Assembly (NCBI GenBank): GCA_022432975.1
Contig: CM039508.1
Span: 30,646,433-30,710,432 of the forward strand
Source: Begonia masoniana
Taxonomy: Eukaryota; Streptophyta; Magnoliopsida; Cucurbitales; Begoniaceae
Direction of reading: 5' to 3'
DNA length: 64,000 nt
Positions 11,946-23,083 of this stretch are shown piece after piece; positions within the stretch are counted from its first letter, which is position 1, and each line of letters opens with the position of its first letter. The translations under genes and the position numbers were made by a program. The notes under the pieces were generated by a model. The model worked only from the letters and a program-made list of their open reading frames with translations. It did not search any database and had not been told where the DNA came from.

Positions 11946-11950
11946 GTTTT
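11946..11950 (+). repeat. Target-site duplication of E2, right copy (GTTTT)
   Basis: Matches 7519-7523 exactly and follows the TTATTACA end of the LTR. Confidence 0.85.
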
Positions 11951-12439
11951 GCTTTTCAGGTTCTGTTTGAACCAGTTTCTGCACTGTTTTAAAACTGCCT
12001 TCAACATGTTTTTCTATTGTGTTTTAATTTTCTTTCTTTTTCATTTTGTAGCTTGTGTTTAAAGGTAAATGCAAGTTGTTAATTGCTGTGTTTTCAAGGC
12101 AAAAAGCCTTCCAAACAGCATGTCGTTTGTAACACCCCGAGTTTACTGAACCCGGTTTGTTACTCATAAACCCGAATATTACTAAGAAAACTTGGACCAA
12201 ATTCAAGACTTCGTACAAAATTTAAATTTGGACACTTGACAAAACATGAAAACTTGCAGCGGAAATCGTTTAAACAAAAATAAAATTAACCAAAACCATG
12301 TTAAAATAATCATTGGGAATGTTAAGAAACAATCGGTTAAGAAGCGAAGGTTTAACTCGTGAAAATACTTTAAAGGTTGCAAAAGTCAAATTCATCGTCC
12401 GCTGAACAAAGTCAACGAAAGGGGGGAAAAGCTATTTGA

Positions 12440-12860
12440 AGACATCCACCGGTCACTAGACGACAAAGCATAAGATTTGTCATCCGGTCAGTCTATCGAA
12501 AGACATCCACCGGTCACTAAACGACAAAATACATCCTTCATCTACCGGTGACGTCAACCGGATGATCTCATTCATCCGATCGACTTTACTCTACATCCAC
12601 CGGTCACTAAACGACAAAATACATCCTTCATCTACAGGTGACGTCAGCCGGATGATCTCCTTCATCCGATCGACTTTACTCTACATCCACCGGTCACTAA
12701 ATGACAAAATACATCCTTCATCTACCGGTGACGTCAGCCGGATGATCTCCTTCATCCGATCGACTTTACTCTACATCCACCGGTCACTAAACGACAAAAT
12801 ACATCCTTCATCTACCGGTGACGTCAGCCGGATGATTTCCTTCATCCGATCGACTTAACG
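12440..12860 (-). repeat. 90-bp tandem array with TGACGTCA palindromes in E3 LTR
   Basis: Four near-complete 90-bp units from about 12504, plus a diverged leading copy. Each contains GGTGACGTCAGCCGGATGAT, on the sense strand CCGGCTGACGTCACC. TGACGTCA is a palindrome bound by bZIP factors of the TGA/CREB type. Because 90 is a multiple of three, a false repeated-peptide frame appears on the plus strand. Confidence 0.85.
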
Positions 12861-13472
12861 ACAAGTTGCAACCTATATCTTCCGATGGCTTCCACTGAAG
12901 ACATCTTCCGATAGACAACAAAACAACAACTCAATCTCTGCCGGTAGACTTCATCTACCGATAGAGAACAGAATCTCATTTTATCCACTTCATGGCTTAC
13001 TATCACAATCCTAATCACAGAAAAGAGTTTACTCACTTCGCTGAAACATTCAGAAATAATTCAAATCGTTGCATATCTCAAATCCAGTAAAATTCAGTAT
13101 TAAAACTAACGGCATACTAACATCAGAAGGGTCTCAAAATATTTTTGAAAACATCCAAGCAACTTCCTTCATTAAAAAGTTTCACACACTCAATTTGAAA
13201 TCAATGTTCACTAAACCTTCACAACTAGGACACCAGTTAAACCGCCCCATCAGCTGCCAGTCTATTACAAGGATGCACTCCTCCAACCAGTCTAGTCCTC
13301 AGTAGACTCAGAAAGCACACCTGCTATTACTTCTTCACCTACATCACAAAACTCATCTATTAGCCTAATGCTAAGCAAGTAAAGCAATGATGAAATGGAA
13401 ATGCTGAAACATAAAACTTCCTAAACATGCAGTTTCTACTTTCTCATCTCAGTTGCATATTCATCGTTCTGT

Positions 13473-13700
13473 TCAGATCCCCCTGTGAAGTTTGGAGTTG
13501 GATCAACTCTCCCAAAGTATAAATATCCACTGACTCATTAAGGGGCGGATTATTTCCCTTAACAGTAAATTTATTTCTCATACTGCTCAGATCCCCCTGT
13601 GAAATTGGGAGCTGGATCAACTCTCCCAAAGTATAAATATCCACTGTCTCATTAAGGGGCGGATTAATTCCCTTAACAGTAAAACTGATTCACATAGCTG
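13473..13700 (-). repeat. 114-bp direct duplication in E3 LTR intron-like segment
   Basis: TCAGATCCCCCTGTGAA...GGGGCGGATTA...CCCTTAACAGTAAA occurs twice with 114-bp spacing (13473 and 13587). It lies between the donor-like and acceptor-like sites, the position of the long arrays in other LTRs. Confidence 0.85.
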
Positions 13701-14385
13701 TTTCAATATGTTCAGTCCTTACCATGTCAACATGCATTCAAATTCATTTTCGTATACTTTTAAAACATGATGCATGACATACCAACACATTCCAGCAATC
13801 AAACCCTAATGTTTTGTGATGTAGGCCCGAAGGCACAAGCAAACTTTACTTACCTGGATTTCTGGTGTATACTCGGTTAGGAGTTGCTTCGGAAATGCTC
13901 ACCTAGAACCATAAACAGAACGTTAAGCCAATCTTTACTAATCCCCATTCTAAAGCATTCTGAAGCTTAAGTGGACCGTTAGGAGTCCTATTCACTAAGC
14001 CTTTTTCCAAATTTTCACCCCAACCCGAATCTACACTCATTCACAGCATACACGAAATCCCCACATTGCACTCCCTCAGCTATCTAACTGCTTAAACTTA
14101 AGAGAAATGAGGAAAATTCACCTAAGTTGAAGGAGAATAGGGCGAGGAAAATCGCCTAGAGAGCTTGGCTGCTTGAGCTGAAAACCCGAAGAGAAAATGG
14201 TATGAAATTGGTGGCGGCTACAGTGCATTAAACCCAACCCTCTTTCCTTAAATACGTTATCCATTTTTGAAAATTGTGAATTTACTCTAGTGCCCTTGTC
14301 TAGTCATTTAATAACCCTACTTGAATTATTGACTAATCATACCATTAATAATAAAAGAGCTGGTTCGATAGAACCGGGTGTTACA

Positions 14386-14403
14386 ATCTACCCTCCTTAA
14401 AAG
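14386..14403 (-). other. E3 polypurine tract
   Basis: Sense strand TTTTAAGGAGGGTAGAT abuts the TGTAACACC start of the 3' LTR. It is the expected plus-strand primer and is preceded by GAGGACAAAATTC, the usual sequence after chromovirus pol stops. Confidence 0.8.
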
Positions 14404-16703
14404 AATTTTGTCCTCAAAATTCGGTACCTGAATACTTCTGGATATTGGTCCATCATGTCTTGCTGACGTTCCCAAGTTGTCTCCTCCACATTCTGGTTGT
14501 GCCATAAGACTTTCACTAGTGGAACCTCTTTGTTGCGCAATACCTTCACTGCATAGTCTAATATCCTTACCGGTTTCTCCTCATATGTAAGAGTAGGATG
14601 AACTTCAATACTCTACTGTTCCACAATCTGAGAAGGGTCTCGTACACATTTCTTAAGCATGGAGATATGAAACACATCATGGATTCCATCCATAGAGGTT
14701 GGTAACTGTAGCTGGTAGGCTATTTTCCCAATCCTTTTCAAGATCAAGAATGGTCCAATGTATCTGGGGTTCAACTTTCCTCTCTTCCCAAATCTCACAA
14801 CTCCTTTGAATGGTGACACCTAGAGAAAAACTTCATCACCAATTGCAAATTCCAATTCTCTACGCCTGCAATCCGCATAACTCTTCTGTCGACTCTGAGC
14901 TGCCAGAATTCTCTGTCGGATGAGGGCAACTTTCTCAACAGTTCGTTGCACAAGGTCAGGACCAAGCAACTGTACTTCCCCAACTTCGTCCCAGTACAAA
15001 GGTGATCTGCATTTCCGTCCATACAATGCTTCATACGGTGCCATTCCTATTGTTGCCTGAAAACTGTTATTATAGGAAAACTCCACCAATGATAAGAATT
15101 GACTCCAAGATCCTTGAAAATCTAGTATGCAAGCACGGAGCATATCTTCTAAAGTTTGGATGGTTCTTTCGGATTGTCCATCGGTTTGAGGGTGGAAAGC
15201 TGTGCTAAAACTAAGCTGTGTTCCCATAGCTCCGTGTAGACTTTTCCAAAACTTAGAAGTAAATCTGGAATCTCGATCCGAAACTATGGTACAAGGAACT
15301 CCATGCAAACTAACAATCTCTTGCACGTACAATTCAGCAAGCTGATCCATCGAGTAAGTTATCTTTATTGGCAGAAAATGAGCAGATTTGGTTAGACGAT
15401 CAACTATTACCCAGATTGTATCATATCCCTTTGCTGTCCTAGGCAATCCAACAACAAAATCCATCGTTATTTGCTCCCATTTCCATTCAGGAATTGGTAA
15501 GGGTTGCAATGTTCCTGAGGGTCTCTGATGTTCGGCCTTAATCTGTTGACAACACAAACATGACCCTACATATTCTGCCACGCTTCGTTTCATACTAGGC
15601 CACCAGTAGTGTTGTTTAAGGTCTCTGTACATCTTTGTACTTCCAGGGTGAACAGAAAACCTGGAAGAGTGTGCTTCGGAAAGAATCTCATCACGAAGTT
15701 CCTTAATGGCTGGGACAAACCACCTATTTTTAAACTTGAGGATCCCATTAGCAGAATAGTTAAAATCTGATTGGTCCGTAGAATTCATGCTTGACTTGTA
15801 CTTGTTACACTCATCATCATTCGTCTGAGCTTCCTTAATTTTCTCTAGAATGGTAGGCTTTAAGGTTATGGCTGATAGTATAGCTGATACACTGATTACT
15901 GCTTCTAGGTTAAATATTTGGAATTCTGACTCTAAAGCTAATGGCATACTGAAAATCATAGATGGGGTTGATGTTGTTACTCTACTCAAAGCATCAGCCA
16001 CAACATTCGCCTTGCCAGGATGATATTTTATTTCAAAGTCATAGTCCTTGACAAATTCTAACCACCGACGCTGCCTCATATTCAATTCCCTCTGTGTGAA
16101 AATATACTTCAGACTTTTATGATCTGAAAATATCTCACAGGACTGTCCATATAAATAATGCCTCCATATCTTAAGTGCAAAAACCACGGCAGCTAATTCT
16201 AAGTCATGCGTAGGGTAATTCTTCTCATGGGTTTTCAATTGTCTAGAGGCATAAGCTATTACTTTACCATCTTGCATTAACACACATCCAAGGCCAATCT
16301 TGGAAGCATCACAGTAAATGCTAAACTTACCATTATCGATAGGAAGGGTCAGAATTGGAGCATTGATTAATTTATGCTTCAAGGTCATGAAACTACGTTC
16401 ACATCATCCGTCCATATATACTTCACATTTTTCCTTGTTAACTTAGTAAGGGGTGTAGCAATCTTTGAAAATCCTTCAATGAACTTTCTATAATATCCTG
16501 CTAATCCAAGGAAACTTCAGATATCAGTGGCATTCTTCGGTTGAGGCCATTCCTTAACTGCTTGAACCTTGGCTGGGTCAACAGATATCCCATCTCCAGA
16601 GATCACATGACCAAGAAAATGAACTTTGTCCAACCAAAACTCACACTTAGAGAATTTGGTATAAAGTTGGTGCTGCCTCAGTAATCCTAACACCAAGCTT
16701 AAG
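14404..16703 (-). pseudogene. E3 pol 3' part: RT end, RNase H, integrase, chromodomain tail
   Basis: From right to left: RT thumb ([16 protein letters not shown]), RNase H ([40 protein letters not shown]), integrase zinc finger (HSSRFSVH...CLCC), catalytic D (MDFVVGL), D (SDRDSRF) and E ([10 protein letters not shown]), the GPF module (LNPRYIGPFLIL) and a chromodomain-like tail (PVRILDYAVKVLRNKE...TTWERQQDMM). RNase H and integrase lie in one open frame of 522 residues. Breaks I see: TAG at about 14820, TAG near 14615, a 1-bp loss near 16389 and TGA at 16517-16519. The RT is then cut by S1 at 16704 and resumes at 18350. Catalytic residues are intact, so the lesions look fairly recent. Confidence 0.9.
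16699..16703 (+). repeat. Target-site duplication of S1, left copy (TTAAG)
   Basis: TTAAG here and at 18350-18354. Removing 16704-18354 rejoins the RT coding of E3: the left side aligns up to AATATTCTCAAG-like sequence and the right side continues with the TGCTCCTCGTG-like sequence seen in E5. Confidence 0.85.
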
Positions 16704-18349
16704 TGTCACGGAAACCGGAGAGGGCCTAACCAGTGAAACGCCAGGTTGAAACGATGCAAACCTCATGAAGGGAGTGTGCGCACCTCTAACTCTAATTGCT
16801 AGAGTGCGTAATTTTAGGGTTCACTAACCAGTACGCTCCTCTAAGCAACAAATATTATAGAGTAGCAAACAATCATAGAGATACAAATATATGAAAATAA
16901 TTACGCCACAAGTGAAAAAGGTACAGTCTCAATTTTTACTTACATAAATAAAGTGGCAGAAACTAAAAGGGGTAACTAACAAGGAGATCCCAAAGCGAAC
17001 AAGCTGCACTTCCAACTAGCCTTCCTTCCTTTACCTGATAGAGGGGGAGTGTTCATGGGTTAGTGACATAAGGCTCAGTTATCGGGATGTTAGAGCCTCC
17101 CTTAGGAATGCATGGCCATATAAAATCAATGACCGTTTAAATTTAATCCGTTTTCATGTTATTATATTTCTCATTATATTATTCCTTTATAAATCGGTGA
17201 GGCTATCATAAATATATGGGGATCTATCCCCACAAACATATGCCTCATCACACTGAAATCAAAACACATAATCCAGGTGTAGCCGTGCAACAGGGAGGTG
17301 CAGATGGGGGAGGACATACACGGATCCTCCTAAGCCACACCAGCATAAAATGGGCGCGTAGGCACCCGATCAAGGCCATCATATTAAGAAGAGAAAAAGT
17401 CAACTGCACCAGGAGGGACGAAGCGCGCTCAGGCCCTGGGCTCAACCGGAGACACACCAGGGCACGCTTAGTAGGGACGATACCACTCAACGCCTGGTGC
17501 TCCAAGGGAACCAGCGTCCGTGGACTTATCATAACCGGGGGTATTCTTAAGCGAAGCAGACACTGGGCCAAAGGTCAGGGTAACTGGGCGCTAGGGCATT
17601 ACCTCTCGAGCGTCATTCCAAAGCTATTCACAAGGGTCTACCTAACATTCTGCGCCTATTCAAGTGGGTCGGTAACCCTATTCCAAACAAGTGTGGGGGT
17701 ACCACTACAACTGGGCAAAACCCGTCCCCTGATTATCTATGCCTAAGGGGGCCCAGCTAAGATTGCCAACGTTATCTCCTATCAGGGAGACTCCAAATGC
17801 AGCAGGCAGAAAAATCATCATGACAATATAAATGCAGGGTATCACCAACTTCTAGCTTGCCAATGCATGAAAAATCTCAGAGAAATTTCTCAATACTCAC
17901 CGCGTGTCAAGCACAAGGCACGCAAAACAATGGGCATAGTAAAATCCATCTAGGCCGTAGAATCAGATGAAAAAATACGTGGCACATATGGGCAAATAAT
18001 CATGCCAGTAAGAATGCAACATCAATACTAGTGGTATCGCCAACAGCACAAAAAAAAATATATATCTGCATGCCAGGCTACTGATAAACGCGAAAGTATA
18101 ATAACCCATACTCCCTTCAGGGCCGATCGCTGCCTATCCTGCAGTAAACTGTGGCGCTCAGGTAATAGTTTCGAACATCTAGGCAAAATTCTCCAATTCT
18201 AGAGAAGTGCAAACCAAGGGAAGGGAAGCCCCATTCAAATCCAATATGGGTCCAGAAACGATATTAAGTATGCGAACTCGGGGGCGTAAAACGTGTCAAA
18301 ATGCCCGGGTTGACGTTTTGGTCAATAAAGTCAACGGTCAAGTCAAGCA
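16704..18349 (-). mobile_element. Solo LTR S1, 1646 bp, inserted in E3 RT
   Basis: Ends TGTCACGG...GTCAAGCA with a perfect TTAAG duplication and no internal domain, so a solo LTR left by LTR-LTR recombination. Minus orientation is inferred from intron-like signals (GCG/GTGAGT near 17900, CTATCAG/GTAAAG near 17033 after CACTAACCC). Between them, 17400-17520 has diverged CACCAGGAGGGAC and CCTGGGCTCAA motifs like the 116-bp array of E2. A plus-strand frame at 17216-17746 lies over this LTR and is not a gene. Confidence 0.75.
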
Positions 18350-20440
18350 TTAAGTTCCTGCATGCTGCTTCGATTAGTTCTAGAATAGATTAGAAATGTC
18401 ATCTATGATACTATGACAAATTTGTCCAAGAAAGTCGGAAACACCCTATTCATAGAGTTCCCATGAACTGCTTGAGGTCGCTTCCGTCAAGCAAAACCAA
18501 AAGACATAACAAAAACTCATAATGATCCTATACGGCCTTGTGTGAAAAGGCATCGTTGGGATTATCTTCAATTTTAACCTTTATGCTGGTAATACTCAGA
18601 CCTCAGTCTAATCTTGGAGAAAACTCTTCGCACACACTTGAAGCTTGTCAAGATACGTCATGCAATACCGGCATTAAGGGGACTTGTTCTGACGATTAGT
18701 TTGATTCAATTCTCTATAATCAATGGGGCACGATAACATCACCTCTTGATCCTATCTTTCTTTTGAGCAAAAAGGACCGTGGGACACCAGCCCATCATGG
18801 TGAAAAGCGGAGGCGTATGAATCGCGTTATGCCAACAATTCCTCCACCTGGTGTCTTTAAATTTCTTTAAGTTCTGTTGGTGGCATCTATATGGATTTTA
18901 GACCAAGCCTCGGCTCCGGGTAAACATCTAGCAACAATATTCAATTTTCCCTATCTATCTGGGTGAGCAAACTCAGGAAGTCACCAAAAATCTCAGGGGA
19001 ACTCTTGGAGCAATCAGGACATTCTGAGGGTTTCTTTCCTACAAACAGCTTTTGTGTGCAAGAAAAAGAAAAAAAAAAAAAAAAATCAAACGCTAGCTAA
19101 GAAGCACCCACCAAATAGCTCTCGGCACACAGGGAAGGCCTGTGTAATATAAGTCATCACAGACTTCCCTTACTCTTCTGGAGCTTGAAAGGTATGTCTT
19201 CAAACTAGCCAAGGGGGGGGTTGGAAGCTGAACTATTCCATCATTCGCAGTTCTACAATCTATTATTGCTATGATGTTTAAACACCAGTCACTTCGTAGG
19301 ATTCTCAAATCCTATAGATCCATAACTATAAAGGTCAGCAGGTAACCTATAATCGCTACTAACCTTCACTGTCACAGCATCCACTGGTTACGAGTGGCAT
19401 GCGTTGACCTAGAAGGCTAATGCAACATTGAAACATTGCGTGGAAGGGTAGACATGTACATCGTAATCTTAATAAGGCAAAAGCATATGCTAAAATACGA
19501 AGATTATGTGTTTGGCAAGACCATACTCTATTAAGTAAAAGCAGGGCTGAGTACAGTTGATCAATATTGTAACTGACACATCGCACAGGGCACGGCTAGT
19601 TCTTCTTTCCCGACTCCATGCATGGAGAAAATTCTAGGTTTAAAACATAGCGGAGGGGTCGCACTCTTAGGAACCGGACAGTGCTCTATCATATTTGACA
19701 ACCTTGTATCAGTTTGTAGGCATCTGGTGACTTTAGGGCTTTCGGAGCAGCCGCTCTTTGTACTGTGTCCAACCTCCTTCACGTAAACACATCCTCCTCA
19801 AAGCCCCATTCGCACTCACACTCACCCGGGTGGTTCCTCAAACATTTAGGGATCTACTGGGGGAAATTTTGCGCAATGAGCATTCTGACCTTCCTCCTGA
19901 TCCTTGTATTATTGGCGCTTCCCATTGCCTCTTCTTATCCTTTCTGTTGGTAGTGCTGATTAAACCTTTGTGGCATCAATCATCTGGCCTAGGCACCACC
20001 ATCCTCATCGGTGCTTCTTCTCACTTCCGATCAGTGGTCACTAAACCCTCGGTCGGAAGTCAAACTTTATACACGAGAATTACTCGGGCCGTCCGGTGAA
20101 TTTCTGGCCTTAGTCGCATGAATAAAATTTGAACACTTTATCCTCACATTTCTTTGTGAGGGGCAATGTCGGCGGCAAACTCTGGACAAAGATGTGCAAA
20201 TTGCTACTGTAACTCCGCCACTAACACCTGGTCTGCTTTCAAGTTCAGGAATTTCATACTTCTTTTTGCTGTCTAGACTGTGCTTGGCTGAAATACTTTG
20301 CAGTGAAAAAATGTCCTTTGAATTGTGACGCAGGACATTGCCAAAAACATTGTGGTGTCTCCATTGTCTCCGCACCAGAGCTGAGCTTCAAGGCTTCAAT
20401 CCAGATAAATGAAAGGTGGATTCGTGTTATTATAGATTGG
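18350..20440 (-). pseudogene. E3 continued: degraded RT, protease and gag
   Basis: Minus-strand nucleotides align by eye with the RT of E1 and E5: GAATAGATTAGAAATGTCAT near 18383 (the FIDD region), the LTNAP region near 18470, the GYYQL region near 18570 and the VDKGFI/PWGAP region near 18800. A CCHC knuckle is recognisable at about 19750-19860 and gag similarity runs to about 20400. Substitutions and small indels break every frame, in contrast to the open frame at 14820-16388 of the same element. No 5' LTR or PBS follows; E4 LTR sequence begins at about 20420-20445. Confidence 0.7.
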
Positions 20441-20529
20441 TCTATGAAGTTTATGTTATCTTAAATAGTCTTAAGTTTGCTGAGAAACAAAGCCAGTATG
20501 TCTTCTGCAGGACGCGGCTTGGAGAAAAA

Positions 20530-20915
20530 TGTTGTCTTCCGGCTGACGTCATCGGCAGGAGAAGTGTGATAGAAGTTGTATGAGTTTGCCTTCCGGCTGA
20601 CGTCATCGGAAGGGGAAAGATGGTTGTCTTCCGGCTGACGTCATCGGAAGAGGAGAATTGTTGTCTTCCGGCTGACGTCATCGGCAGGAGAAGTGTGATA
20701 GAAGTTGTATGAGTTTGCCTTCCGGCTGACGTCATCGGAAGGGAAAAATGGTTGTCTTCCGGCTGACGTCATCGGAAGAGGAGAATTGTTGTCTTCCGGC
20801 TGACGTCATCGGCAGGAGAAATGTGATGGAAGTTGTATGGGTTTGCCTTCCGGCTGACGTCATCGGAAGAGGAAAATGGTTGTCTCCCGGCTGACGTCAT
20901 CGGAAGAAGAAAACG
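20530..20915 (+). repeat. TGACGTCA array in E4 5' LTR
   Basis: Nine copies of CTTCCGGCTGACGTCATCGG (or the CTCCCGG variant) spaced about 35-57 bp apart, with spacers such as GAAGTGTGATAGAAGTTGTA recurring in order. The same array is at 27750-28135 in the 3' LTR. TGACGTCA is a bZIP palindrome; binding is inferred. Minus-strand frames across it are artefacts. Confidence 0.88.
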
Positions 20916-21067
20916 CTATTTTGTCGTCTAGTGACCGGTAGAGGTAGTGTAATTCTCTACCGGAAGACAAAGATGTTATTTTGTCGCCTAGTGACCGGTA
21001 TAGGTAGTGTAATTCTCTACCGGAAGAAGTATATCACACGAGTAAATTTAATGAAGCACGAGAGAGT

Positions 21068-21177
21068 CACGTGTCCACCAGTAGATGTCCCCTACCGGAT
21101 GAGGTTTAATGAACACGAGAGCTGCACGTGTTCATCGGTAGATGTCCACCACCGAGCGAGTTTTAATGGGTCACGTG
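21068..21177 (+). promoter_or_regulatory. Three CACGTG G-box motifs in E4 5' LTR
   Basis: CACGTG at 21068-21073, 21125-21130 and 21172-21177, each near ATGAA or ATGGG. G-boxes are bound by plant bZIP and bHLH factors. They lie near the LTR's 3' end, just after the TGACGTCA array; function is inferred. Confidence 0.5.
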
Positions 21178-21374
21178 TTAAGCTCATGCTCACCGGAAGA
21201 TGTGAACTCTAAGCTTGTCGTTTAGCGATTGGCTGAAGTGCTTGCATGGCTCGCCGGCAGATGCTATGCACTTCATTAAAGTTACGTTTTCAAAAAAAAA
21301 AGAGTACAAAAATGAATTTAAGTTTAAGTAAGGTCAAGAATTTCGTGACGGTCCTCCTCGGGTCGTTACAATTA

Positions 21375-21386
21375 TGGTATCAAAGC
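21375..21386 (+). other. E4 primer-binding site
   Basis: TGGTATCAAAGC four bases after the LTR end at 21370; one mismatch to TGGTATCAGAGC, the complement of initiator tRNA-Met. Confidence 0.85.
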
Positions 21387-21460
21387 TAAACCAGGTTCTA
21401 AAATCGGTTCTGTAGACTGCCTTCCAGCACAGATTGCCACCTGAGTACTCTCCAACAACT

Positions 21461-21520
21461 GTAAGTGTTTACGATTCTAGTGATGTCATTATGTTAAGAT
21501 GTGTTTCTATTATTGCTTAG
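21461..21520 (+). other. 60-nt intron-like gap before E4 gag
   Basis: AACAACT/GTAAGTGTTT ... TATTGCTTAG/GAATCTCAAG, eleven bases before the gag ATG at 21531. E9 has the same donor context (CGACT/GTAAGTGTTT) and YTAG/GAA acceptor at the same place, and E1 a mutated version. At 60 nt it is near the lower limit for plant introns. Splicing is inferred only. Confidence 0.45.
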
Positions 21521-21530
21521 GAATCTCAAG

Positions 21531-23083
21531 ATGGTAAGAGGTCAACAGAGGGAAGACAACGTGGATAGTACCACCGTTGCTCAGCTAATAGAATTAGTTA
21601 ATCGCCAATCACGACAAATAGAGCAACTAGTGATTACTAGAGAAGAGCTTGGGAACTCCAGCTCTAATGTAACTCATGATCATGGGGGTGAGCGCTTCCA
21701 CAGGCTCAGACCCCCGACATTCAATGGCCAAGTTTCTGACCCCATTTATGCTGAGGAATGGATCCGAAAAGTAGAGGACATGTTTAAGTATGCGAAAGTT
21801 GATGAAGGAGATAGAGTCACCTATGCTGTCTATCATTTGGAGCTGAATGCAAGGCATTGGTGGGATTCTCTTCAGAGCACTGTTAATGCAGAGACTATGA
21901 CTTGGGATATGTTTAAGACTGCCTTCTTTGACAAGTACTTCAATAGGACCGTTCAGGCCGGCAAGAAGAAAGAATTCATGAACCTGCGGCAAACTGGCTC
22001 CGTGACGGATTATATATGCAAATTCGATGCTTTGTCACGTTTGCTCCCCGACTGGTTGAGAATGATGAAGACAAGATTTACCAATTTGTTCAAGGACTGA
22101 AGCCGAGTTTGTATGTGAAGGTAAAGACTTCTGGGATACACAATATACCTTATGGCGAAGTGACGGCTAAGGCCCTGGAATTGGAGGAGGCTGAGATGAC
22201 AGCTTATGCACAGCGTGAACAGCCAAGGAAGTTCACTAAGGAGACTCAACCACCACCACGGCAGAACAAGGGATGGCAACCCCAGCAGAACAGAAACCAG
22301 CAACAACAACAGCAAGGTGTTAAGAGATCCTTCAATCCAAGTGATGACCAAGGAAGAGGAAAGCGACCGTCGGCTCCCCTATGTTCCAACTGTCAGAAGA
22401 ATCACCATGGGGAGTGCAAGCTGCACTCTGGCCGTTGCTATAGATGCGACAAGGTTGGACACATAGCCAGAGACTGCCCGATGCCATCAGACCCGAATCG
22501 AATTAGAGTTGCACCAAGAGTCTATGCTATGATGGAGGATGAAGATGTTGAACCACACACGGTCATATCAGGTACCATTATGGTTTGTGGTTTTCCTGCT
22601 TATACACTTATTGATACGGGAGCCACACACTCATTCATAGCAACCCTGTTTGTGTGTAAACATAAGTTAGAACTTTCGCCAGTTGATAAACCGTATAGAG
22701 TTATGTTACCATCAGGGAAGTCTTTACATTCTGAGCAAATGTTGAAGGGTGATGTTTTGTCCTTAGGAGATAAGGAGCTATATGTAGAACTGATTATGAT
22801 TGACATGAAAGGATATGAGATTATTTTAGGAATGGATTGGTTATTTAGGCATTATGCCACGATTAGTTGTAGGTCTGGCCTAGTTGATTTCCGACCCCCA
22901 AATGGAGATCGGTATACCTTCCAAGCTATTCCAAAGATGAGTAAGATACCAATCATATCCTCACTAGTGACTCAACGGTTACTGAAGAATGGTTGCTTGA
23001 GTTATCTAGCCAACATAATGGATGTCCGAGTGAAGAATAAGGCGGAACTACAAGATATTCCTACCGTACGAGAGTTTCCTTAA
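21531..23083 (+). pseudogene. E4 gag and protease, one frameshift and one stop
   Basis: Starts MVRGQQREDN at 21531. Gag domain motifs: PPTFNGQVSDP, ARHWWDSL, TWDMFKTAFFDKYF. A 1-bp loss at about 22038-22043, in a run of T before GCTCCCCG, shifts the frame; the continuation (YQFVQGLKPSL) is open from about 22016. Then a basic Q-rich linker, knuckle CYRCDKVGHIARDC (with preceding CSNCQKNHHGEC), protease active site LIDTGATHSF and the [11 protein letters not shown] motif. The frame ends at TAA 23081-23083, directly before [11 protein letters not shown], where the relatives E1, E5 and E8 read through. Gag forms the particle, and the aspartic protease would mature it. Confidence 0.92.

Larger units (their letters stand above)
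12128..14385 (-). mobile_element. E3 3' LTR, 2258 bp
   Basis: Bounded by TGTAACACC at 12128 and GGGTGTTACA ending at 14385; pol ends just to the right with a polypurine tract, so this is the 3' LTR of a minus element. Left flank TCGTT is the presumed TSD; its partner is not found. Intron-like signals: CCAG/GTAAGT at 13853-13848 and GATGTAG/GTGA at 13339, enclosing a 114-bp duplication. A separate 90-bp array with TGACGTCA lies toward the 3' end (12440-12860). Confidence 0.9.
20420..21370 (+). mobile_element. E4 5' LTR, truncated at its left end
   Basis: Ends CTCGGGTCGTTACA at 21370 next to a PBS. From about 20530 rightward it is nearly identical to 27750-28588 of the 3' LTR. Between 20445 and 20530 it matches the 3' LTR only with many small differences, and left of that the LTR (about 1.6 kb in the 3' copy, including TATA box and intron-like signals) is absent. 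The junction with degraded E3 sequence is not a clean insertion end. Confidence 0.85.

Noticed and set aside
12562..12858. 98-codon frame with a repeated 30-residue peptide
   Set aside because: The 90-bp unit is a multiple of three, so the repeat stays in frame. It is antisense to the E3 LTR and has no start context or domain.
17216..17746. 176-codon plus-strand frame
   Set aside because: Lies over solo LTR S1, antisense to its inferred direction, and across worn array repeats; composition matches the repeats, not a protein family.
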